Assembly: GCA_025201865.1 (NCBI GenBank)
Contig: MU603261.1
Span: 1 to 12,838, forward strand
DNA from: Ramicandelaber brevisporus
Taxonomy: Eukaryota; Kickxellomycota; Ramicandelaberales; Ramicandelaberaceae
Length of the DNA: 12,838 nucleotides
Reading direction: 5' to 3'
Shown: positions 7,169 to 12,838 of the stretch, in pieces
Layout of the letters: each line of letters starts with the position of its first letter
Numbering within the stretch: position 1 is the first letter of the stretch
Translations under genes and position numbers: made by a program
The notes under the pieces: model-generated
Told to the model about the DNA's origin: nothing
Seen by the model: only the letters and a program-made list of their open reading frames with translations
Databases searched by the model: none

Positions 7169-9052
7169 TTAGTTGGATTCGAGACGAGCTGATCCGTCCT
7201 CTTGACGACGGCACATTCCAATGCCTTTGTCGAGAACGTCAATGGCTGCACCAAGACACCAGCCGGTTTCAAAGCCCTTGATGGTACGCTCTGTGCGGAT
7301 AGGACGATTTTCTGGAATGCTATAGCCATCCTTGAGCAATGCGTACATGAAGCTGATGTCCATGCAGTAGTGTGGATGCTTGGCGATGGTCTCGGCAGCA
7401 GTGGCTACATGCTTCTTCTTCTTGGTCGCCTGGCCATCCTCCTCTTCATCATTGGAATTGTCTCCAGATTCGACCGGCTTGATGTTGGCAAAATGAGTAG
7501 AGGCTGTGGAGTGAGAACAGACCTGGTCAGCAACCGAGCTCAGGTCTGCCAGGGTGAACTTGTGTGGGAGACCAAGCGGCGCAATGCGGTCAAAGAAGTA
7601 GGAGAAGACGTAAATTGGGTGATTCGGTGGCAGCTGCAAACCGACAGTCGGCTGATAGATACCGTTGAACGAGCAAGGTGGCACGCTGCATGTGGCGTCT
7701 TTGTTAAGGATACGGCGAGCAACATCATAGCACTTCTCAGTCGTGGAGGTGGCTGATGCGCCATCGAGACCGGAGAGCGTAATTGGGACAGGCTGGGTCT
7801 CTAGCTTGAGATCCTGTTTCCAGCCAGACGGGAAGCAGGAGTGGGCAATCTTGGGCGGCATGGCAGCAGCCGAGACACCCGCAGTAGCCGCCGCAAGAAT
7901 GGCTTCCTTCATCTTCTTGCGAGCCTCCTTGAGTCCATATCCAAGGTAGCTGTGCTGATACAATGAATACTGCTGGCCGCCAAATGCGATATCGGTCTTG
8001 TGAGTACCTGGCTTTAAAGCTGGATCAGCCGAGTTTGGAACCGAAGATGGCTCAAATGCAACCTGAGTGGAGCCTCCGCCCATGTCAAACAGGGCGGCAG
8101 TCGGATGGCGCTTGCCATCTGGATGGCCAATACGCTGCAGAAGATGGTTGACGGTAATCCAGGCGTACACACCTTCGTCAGCACCGCTCATCATGGTGAC
8201 GCCGTCTTTGGCAACAATAGGGAATGGGTAGTTCTGCTCAAGATGGCTGTGGACTGTCTCGAGAATCTTGTTGCTCTTGTCAACACCCAATAGTCGTAAT
8301 CCAGCAGTGGCCTTAACCGTGACAGGAGTGCAGTGATGAAGCTGACCTGGCACCTTGTCGAGAGCAACTTTCATCAAACTGTCTAGACTACGAGCAGCGG
8401 CGGCAGGATCGTTTGGATACGAGGAGAGACCCGGCTTTGTTTGCTCAAAGACTTCAGACTCCAGCTGTGGAGACGCCTTGCAGTAGTTGAAGCGATACAC
8501 ATGGATACGAGAGCCAGTGGATCCAGCATCGATGATGAGGACATATTGAAGAAGTGGCTTGCCAGAATGAGGAACATCGCATTGAGGAGAAGTGAGATCG
8601 GGATGAGAATAGACTTCGTGATGCTGAACTGGGATGTGCGGCGGACTAACTGCTTGTGGCTGTTTGGCAGGCTGTTGCTGCTGTTGCTGCTGTTGCTGCT
8701 GTTGCTGCTGCTGTTTGGCGGGCTGCTGTTGTTGTTGCTGTTGCTGCTGTTGTGGCTGTTTGGGTGTACCGAGCTCCTCGGAAATGTCAATATCGTAGTC
8801 AGTGGCATCGTGACGACCATTGGTGGCTCGAGCATTGAATGAGCCCTGTCCAAAGTGATAGACAACCGTCACAACTGTAAACAACAACATAGCAAGCACG
8901 GCGATCCGAACGAGACGAGGAAGACGTCTGAACTTGCCGAGCAGGCCGCTGCCAGATTCGGAATTGTTCGAGTCGGCATATTTGTCACTCAGGCGAGAAT
9001 AGCCTTCGTCGCCAAAGAGGCCAGAACGACGGGAGCTGGTCTCCGAAGTCAT
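7169..9052 (-). CDS. GDA1: Golgi guanosine diphosphatase (GDA1/CD39 family NDPase), 627 aa
   Basis: It is a type II membrane protein: a cytosolic tail of about 46 residues, a signal-anchor helix near 47-66, a lumenal stem, then the catalytic domain. The apyrase conserved regions are visible in order: IIDAGSTGSRIHVYRF (173-188), KATAGLRLL (247-255), MSGADEGVYAWITVN (288-302, with E293 the expected catalytic base), LFDMGGGSTQVAFEP (321-335) and HYCMDISF (561-568), followed by GWCLGAAIDVL (597-607). In yeast this enzyme hydrolyses GDP to GMP in the Golgi lumen, so that GMP leaves as GDP-mannose enters for mannosylation. There is no C-terminal membrane segment, which argues against a YND1-type apyrase. 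Oddities are a polyglutamine stem (101-127, broken by PAK) and an acidic-then-lysine-rich insert (about 535-547) before the last conserved region. It is transcribed divergently from the TBC gene, 248 bp away. Confidence 0.93.
   Translation of the reverse strand: MTSETSSRRSGLFGDEGYSRLSDKYADSNNSESGSGLLGKFRRLPRLVRIAVLAMLLFTVVTVVYHFGQGSFNARATNGRHDATDYDIDISEELGTPKQPQQQQQQQQQQPAKQQQQQQQQQQQQQQPAKQPQAVSPPHIPVQHHEVYSHPDLTSPQCDVPHSGKPLLQYVLIIDAGSTGSRIHVYRFNYCKASPQLESEVFEQTKPGLSSYPNDPAAAARSLDSLMKVALDKVPGQLHHCTPVTVKATAGLRLLGVDKSNKILETVHSHLEQNYPFPIVAKDGVTMMSGADEGVYAWITVNHLLQRIGHPDGKRHPTAALFDMGGGSTQVAFEPSSVPNSADPALKPGTHKTDIAFGGQQYSLYQHSYLGYGLKEARKKMKEAILAAATAGVSAAAMPPKIAHSCFPSGWKQDLKLETQPVPITLSGLDGASATSTTEKCYDVARRILNKDATCSVPPCSFNGIYQPTVGLQLPPNHPIYVFSYFFDRIAPLGLPHKFTLADLSSVADQVCSHSTASTHFANIKPVESGDNSNDEEEDGQATKKKKHVATAAETIAKHPHYCMDISFMYALLKDGYSIPENRPIRTERTIKGFETGWCLGAAIDVLDKGIGMCRRQEDGSARLESN
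8663..8752 (-). repeat. Polyglutamine-coding CAG/CAA tract in the GDA1 stem
   Basis: It encodes Q10-PAK-Q14-PAK (residues 101-130) between the membrane anchor and the catalytic domain. Codons are mixed CAG and CAA rather than a pure repeat. The long hydrophobic frames on the opposite strand here are its leucine-rich shadows. Confidence 0.92.
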
Positions 9053-9300
9053 ATGTCAGCCCTGTTCAGAACAAGAGGAAGAGGAAGAAGAACAAAGGGA
9101 AGAGGAGAGGAAATAATAGCGAAAAGGAGAGTGCGATTGCGGAGAGAGAAAGAGAGAAAGAGAGAAAGAGAGGGAGCGAAGCTGAGCCTGAAGGAGAAGA
9201 TCAGCCCTGTGCAAGTCTCTCCGCCTAACCTCATAGCATTATTGCACAAGCCGACATACACCCTCTACTCACTGATATTCCATTGATCACCCTAGTCACT
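9053..9300. promoter_or_regulatory. Divergent promoter between GDA1 and the TBC gene
   Basis: This 248-bp gap separates the two divergent starts. It is dominated by a purine-rich tract on the plus strand (about 9068-9178, with GAGAGAAA repeats at 9140-9172), which is a pyrimidine-rich leader for GDA1. The GDA1 start lies in a CATATG palindrome (9050-9055), so an ATG also reads to the right from 9053 and opens a 77-codon basic frame to 9286. To the left, an ATG at 9234 opens a 61-codon frame whose TGA overlaps the GDA1 ATG. Neither is called as a gene. No TATA or CCAAT box is obvious. Confidence 0.55.
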
Positions 9301-12300
9301 ATGGGTAGACAAACTGATGACCAGCACCGGCACCAGCAGCAGCACCAGCAGCAGCAAGCTTCGAGGAGAACATGGTCCGCAGGCTTCTTTAAGCAGATCT
9401 TCACTACTAGTACTTCTTCAGCTGCACACTCATCAGGCAGTAGACAGCCAACTTCACCGAGCACAACGACAACGTCAGCAACAGTAGTCAGCAACGGCGG
9501 TGGTAGTGGTAGTGGTGGCCCTAGCGGACAGCCCAAGATCTTGATTAGAACACCTAGCACACCCCGAAGTCAACAACAGCTGCCATATCCAGAGACTGAG
9601 CTGCATGCACCAACATCGCCGGATAGGTCACATCATGAATCAACACTGACCGCCACAGCAGTTGCAGCAGTTGGGGAAGGATTTGAGAAGCTACGTGGGG
9701 TACTGGTACACCGAACAAAGAGCATGTTATCTGTGCGAAATCAGCAGAGAGCGACGTCTCCAACCGGCGGCTACATGGTGAATAGCGAGGGAGGGCTGCT
9801 AGCACCAGATACTGCAGACGCATATTCGAGAGATCATATTAGACGGTTAGAGACATTTGCAGCCGCTGCTGACAACATGACGAATCCAGAGCCGAGTGAA
9901 GTTAGAAGATTGATGAGAATGATGAGCGATCCATCCAACTCGGCTGCGGCAGCCGCTGCGGCATCGAGAACAGTTCCAGCCACAGCTCCAACCACAGATG
10001 CTCCAGTCGCCACTGTAACACATCCAAGCAGATCTGCATCGCCAATCGACCGTGCCATGATTCCATCGCCTTCATTTGGCAGTCCTCCGCTACAACAGCC
10101 AATACTATCATCGGTACCCGTTGGACAGCGGCGCCAGAAGCAGCAGCAGCAGCAGCAGCAACAACCACCGTCGAGACCAGTTAGTCAGTATGGCAGCTAC
10201 GCAATGCAGTCTGTCCTTCTATCGGCAATTCCTGGCTATGACTCAATACCGGCTCTGCCTTCACCCGATGCCCCATCAATTGCCAGCACCAGCAGCCGAA
10301 TCAGCTTTATACAGTCAACAACCACAACAACCACTGTAACTGGCCAGCAGCAACAACAACAACAGCAGCAGTATCTGCAACAGCAATATCAACAACAGCT
10401 TAGAGGTAAAGCTTCCCAGCACACACTATCACAGCCAAGCTCGGCAACATCCAGTGATCTCCCGCCTGAAGCAGCACAGCTACGACCGCGCAAGAGTGCC
10501 AAGCAGCTGATATCAACAATATTGAGTCGCAAGCCAAGCACAGTGAGCCAGAGATCAGGTGGGGCTCGCAATGCAACCAATCCAGGTCGATCACCATCGA
10601 TATTTGCCAGCAACGCATCAAACAGTGGCAGCGGTGAAGTAACCCCACTCACAGGCACATTTCCAACATCGACAGCCAGAGGCTCGGCCAAGGAGCGGGG
10701 TGCGCTGGGCATCTTTGTCGATCACCGTGATATTGGGCTGGTGGAGCAGGACTCGCGAAGTCGTCCAGCGTCGATTGCGAGTGATTTAGGCAGTATTTAT
10801 GGTGCGCATCGGGGTGGTAGATACAGCGGCGAGAATGGAAGCGATAGTGAGTACGATGGCTTCAACACTGATATTGGCAGCGATGGTGACGACGATGACG
10901 ACGATGATGGCAATGGACGAAACTCATATCAGCTCGATCGCTTGGTATGGGACAAGTATGGCTTCCGCAAGGGCAACAATGTGATATCAGCACAGGACCA
11001 AACCATGTACGAGCTGGCGTATGAACCCATCATTGCAAGACGCCGCGGTCGCTGGAGGAAGCTCATTTCGACATCTCATGGAAATTTGCCACCGCGTAGC
11101 AAAAAGCTCAAGCGATTTGTGCGAAAGGGCATTCCGCCAGAATTTAGAGGCATGTGTTGGTTGAGATACAGCGGTGCTGAGGCAAAAATGTTAAAGAACC
11201 GTGGAATATATGATGACATTGTAAACAGACTCGAACAGAGGAGAGTTGAAACTGGACAAGTGAGCGAAGCTGAAGAGCTGATTGGACGGGATTTGCATCG
11301 AACATTTCCACACAATAGCCATTTTAGACTGCGACTGGAAGAGCGAAGGCAGGCACTTGGAGGGAGACAGCATGCACAGCAGCATTCAGTTGGCAGCAAT
11401 ACAGGCAGTGTGAACGGCGAGCAGGAACACGACTTGTTTGATACTCTTTCGCCCATACTCGAAGCGCGTCTGACCATCTCACCTGGCCAATCAGCTTCGT
11501 CCACAACAGTCGTTTCCCAGCAACTTGCAACTGCACCAGAAGGATCAAAAGCAGCAACAGCAACAACCACAACAGCGGCAACAACAACATCTATAATGAA
11601 CAGCGATGTGCGGTCCGCCACTGACGATGTACCCGCATTGGCATCCCTTCGACGAGTTCTATTAGCATTTGTGGAGACACGAGTCGAGATTGGATATCAT
11701 CAAGCACTCAGTTACATTGCAGCTCTATTACTCCTGTTCGTAGACGAAGAGCCTGCTTACTGGATGCTACTGACCATTGTCGATGATATACTGCCGCCAC
11801 ATTACTTTGACCGCCGCCAGGAAGGATCAGTTGTGGACCAGCAAATCATGTTCGAACTGATAAGGCAACGGCTTCCCGCACTGTGGCGACATTTCAACCG
11901 AGATACTCCTCAGTCAGCTTTACCTAATCAGTCATCATCCCTAATCCCCCAACAATTGCTAAGTGGCGGCGGATTGCTATCACCCATCACTTCGAAACAG
12001 CGGCGCCAGCAGCATCAAAGTAACCGACAGTCATATTACTCAGCAGTCGACGAGCCACCAATTCTACCAACAGTCTCGATGGCGATGAGCCACTGGATGC
12101 CGACGCTTTTTGTCGACGTTTTCCCAGTTGAAACGGTACTCCGCATCTGGGACTGCCTGTTCTGTGAGGTGGAGTCGACGGCAGCCGCTGCGGGCGAACA
12201 CGACGGCACCGGCCTGCGCAGCCTGAGCAGCCTGAGCAGCGGTGGCGACAGAGGCGACAGAGGCAACAGCGGTGGTGGGCCGGCGGCGGTTAACAATGCG

Positions 12301-12522
12301 GTTCTATTTCGGGTTGTGCTGGCGCTGCTGCGTCGAAGCGAGCCGCGGCTGCTGGCGCTGGCGGATCCGATGGAGCTGTTCACCGCGGTGCAGAACCTGC
12401 CGAAGCAGATGATAGACTGCCACGGACTGCTGGACGACGCGCACTCGCGGAAGAACGCCGTGGCGAAAGCGGCAGTCCTGTCGCTGCGCAGGTCGTACAC
12501 GGCCGCTGCAGCTGCTCGCTAA
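9301..12522 (+). CDS. TBC-domain Rab GTPase-activating protein, MSB3/GYP3-type, 1073 aa
   Basis: The N-terminal half (1-540) is disordered: glutamine tracts (281-289, 349-366), serine/threonine/alanine-rich stretches and an acidic run (D530-536). Then come the features of the MSB3/MSB4 class: WDKYGF (550-555), a basic region ending LKRFVRKGIPPEFRGMCW (to about 620), the arginine-finger motif IGRDLHRTFPHN (661-672, R667), the glutamine-finger motif GYHQALSYIAA (Y799, Q801) and VLRIWDCLF (946-954). Family members stimulate GTP hydrolysis on Rabs such as Sec4 and Ypt/Vps21 in exocytosis and endosomal traffic. The two fingers are 134 residues apart instead of roughly 40, because of a low-complexity insert. 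A second one sits near 957-995. The open frame begins at a TTG at 9283, but the first in-frame ATG is at 9301. The last 92 codons are repeated inverted at the left end of the window and are much richer in G+C than the rest. Confidence 0.88.
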   Translation: MGRQTDDQHRHQQQHQQQQASRRTWSAGFFKQIFTTSTSSAAHSSGSRQPTSPSTTTTSATVVSNGGGSGSGGPSGQPKILIRTPSTPRSQQQLPYPETELHAPTSPDRSHHESTLTATAVAAVGEGFEKLRGVLVHRTKSMLSVRNQQRATSPTGGYMVNSEGGLLAPDTADAYSRDHIRRLETFAAAADNMTNPEPSEVRRLMRMMSDPSNSAAAAAAASRTVPATAPTTDAPVATVTHPSRSASPIDRAMIPSPSFGSPPLQQPILSSVPVGQRRQKQQQQQQQQPPSRPVSQYGSYAMQSVLLSAIPGYDSIPALPSPDAPSIASTSSRISFIQSTTTTTTVTGQQQQQQQQQYLQQQYQQQLRGKASQHTLSQPSSATSSDLPPEAAQLRPRKSAKQLISTILSRKPSTVSQRSGGARNATNPGRSPSIFASNASNSGSGEVTPLTGTFPTSTARGSAKERGALGIFVDHRDIGLVEQDSRSRPASIASDLGSIYGAHRGGRYSGENGSDSEYDGFNTDIGSDGDDDDDDDGNGRNSYQLDRLVWDKYGFRKGNNVISAQDQTMYELAYEPIIARRRGRWRKLISTSHGNLPPRSKKLKRFVRKGIPPEFRGMCWLRYSGAEAKMLKNRGIYDDIVNRLEQRRVETGQVSEAEELIGRDLHRTFPHNSHFRLRLEERRQALGGRQHAQQHSVGSNTGSVNGEQEHDLFDTLSPILEARLTISPGQSASSTTVVSQQLATAPEGSKAATATTTTAATTTSIMNSDVRSATDDVPALASLRRVLLAFVETRVEIGYHQALSYIAALLLLFVDEEPAYWMLLTIVDDILPPHYFDRRQEGSVVDQQIMFELIRQRLPALWRHFNRDTPQSALPNQSSSLIPQQLLSGGGLLSPITSKQRRQQHQSNRQSYYSAVDEPPILPTVSMAMSHWMPTLFVDVFPVETVLRIWDCLFCEVESTAAAAGEHDGTGLRSLSSLSSGGDRGDRGNSGGGPAAVNNAVLFRVVLALLRRSEPRLLALADPMELFTAVQNLPKQMIDCHGLLDDAHSRKNAVAKAAVLSLRRSYTAAAAAR
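10141..10167 (+). repeat. CAG tract (Q9) in the TBC gene
   Basis: Seven CAG and two CAA codons encode residues 281-289 in the disordered N-terminal half. Confidence 0.9.
10345..10398 (+). repeat. Second glutamine tract (Q9-YL-Q3-Y-Q3) in the TBC gene
   Basis: Mixed CAG/CAA codons encode residues 349-366, interrupted by Tyr and Leu. The tract follows a threonine run encoded by ACA/ACC codons. Confidence 0.9.
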
Positions 12523-12577
12523 ACACACTTCTTTTGCCTGCTGATGCAGCCGGGGTAACACGGCGGGCTCGAAAGTC
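12243..12577 (+). repeat. Right arm of 335-bp inverted repeat
   Basis: It covers residues 982-1073 of the TBC protein, the stop codon, and 55 bases of 3' flank, and matches the reverse complement of 1-335. G+C by hand count is about 60-68% per 60 bases across 12241-12480, against about 45-47% in sampled lines of the same gene around 11641-11940. Confidence 0.97.
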
Positions 12578-12838
12578 GCCGATGTAACACTCTTTGCACA
12601 ACACTGTTAAATCGAAAATGGCTCGAACCGAGCACACACATTGTTATTTTTACACACTGTTGCGGCTGTTGCGGCGGCTGTTGCGCGCGGGCCACACTGC
12701 CTGGCTCGCATGCAACTAGCCAACATCCGTGGTTGCGGCCAGAAAGATCGCTGAATCATCGTCCACACCGAAGTGAGCGAGACCAAGCACAACAAGAGCA
12801 GGGCAGGCGCAGATTGGAGGCTTAATCGAGACGAGGGG
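12523..12838. other. 3' flank of the TBC gene, no gene supported
   Basis: The first 55 bases belong to the inverted repeat. The rest is GC-rich, with a CGGCTGTTG-type repetition at 12661-12684. A 33-codon plus-strand frame (12618-12719) and a 62-codon minus-strand frame that lacks an ATG start at 12795 are present, but neither shows recognisable protein character. No tRNA or polyadenylation signal was found. Confidence 0.6.

Noticed and set aside
8383-8865. Serine/asparagine-rich and leucine-rich long frames across the glutamine tract
   Set aside because: They are alternative readings of the CAG/CAA repeat inside GDA1.
9053-9286. 77-residue Arg/Lys-rich protein in the divergent promoter
   Set aside because: Its composition follows from the GAGAGAAA tract and it has no recognisable domain; kept only as a possible uORF.
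11076-11621. 181-codon minus-strand frame opposite the TBC domain
   Set aside because: It lies wholly opposite a strongly supported coding region with catalytic motifs; it is a shadow frame.
1-12577. Inverted repeats read as terminal repeats of a large DNA transposon
   Set aside because: The arms are coding sequence and 3' flank of the TBC gene, there is no transposase or capture signature inside, and the enclosed genes are ordinary housekeeping types.
12620-12629. tRNA B-box-like GGTTCGAGCC on the minus strand
   Set aside because: The flanking bases do not form a T-arm stem and no A-box or acceptor pairing was found upstream.
12618-12719. 33-codon plus-strand frame after the TBC gene, with a favourable start context
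   Set aside because: It is short, with composition driven by a CGGCTGTTG repetition and no family resemblance.
12607-12795. 62-codon minus-strand frame at the right end
   Set aside because: It starts at TTG and has no protein-like features; it may only be leader of a gene outside the window.

Overview
The window is eukaryotic nuclear DNA, most likely from a fungus, possibly an early-diverging lineage (inference). The evidence is four long, apparently intronless genes of secretory and endocytic types well known from fungi. They carry polyglutamine, polythreonine and acidic low-complexity tracts, have short intergenic gaps (about 240-385 bp), and have CCAAT boxes upstream of starts. No bacterial operon signals, rRNA, tRNA, CRISPR array, transposase or viral gene was found.

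Layout: (1) 1-432 holds a copy, on the minus strand, of the 3' end of the gene at the far right of the window, with a broken edge. (2) 433-5301 (-) encodes a 1622-residue helical-repeat (ARM/HEAT-like) protein that I cannot assign to a named family; it ends in a PPxY motif. (3) 5540-6784 (-) encodes an alpha-arrestin with two C-terminal PPxY motifs, preceded by three CCAAT boxes and a GTA-microsatellite leader that contains a small upstream ORF. (4) 7169-9052 (-) encodes a Golgi guanosine diphosphatase of the GDA1/CD39 family with a polyglutamine stem. (5) A 248-bp gap separates it from the divergent gene (6) 9301-12522 (+), an MSB3/GYP3-type TBC Rab GAP. (7) 12523-12838 is GC-rich 3' flank with no supported gene.

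Functionally, the arrestin (ubiquitin-ligase adaptor for membrane cargo), GDA1 (Golgi nucleotide recycling for mannosylation) and the TBC protein (Rab inactivation in vesicle traffic) all act on the secretory or endocytic membrane system. The helical-repeat protein shares the PPxY tail type with its arrestin neighbour. Whether this proximity has meaning is unknown.

The most unusual structure is an almost perfect inverted repeat: 1-335 matches the reverse complement of 12243-12577 with two mismatches. It covers the last 92 codons and 3' flank of the TBC gene, lies in a segment much richer in G+C than the rest of that gene, and has a frameshifted, partly deleted edge on the left. It is either a recent inverted partial duplication (perhaps homogenised by gene conversion) or an assembly/amplification chimera. 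I saw no convincing new multi-gene defence or mobile system.
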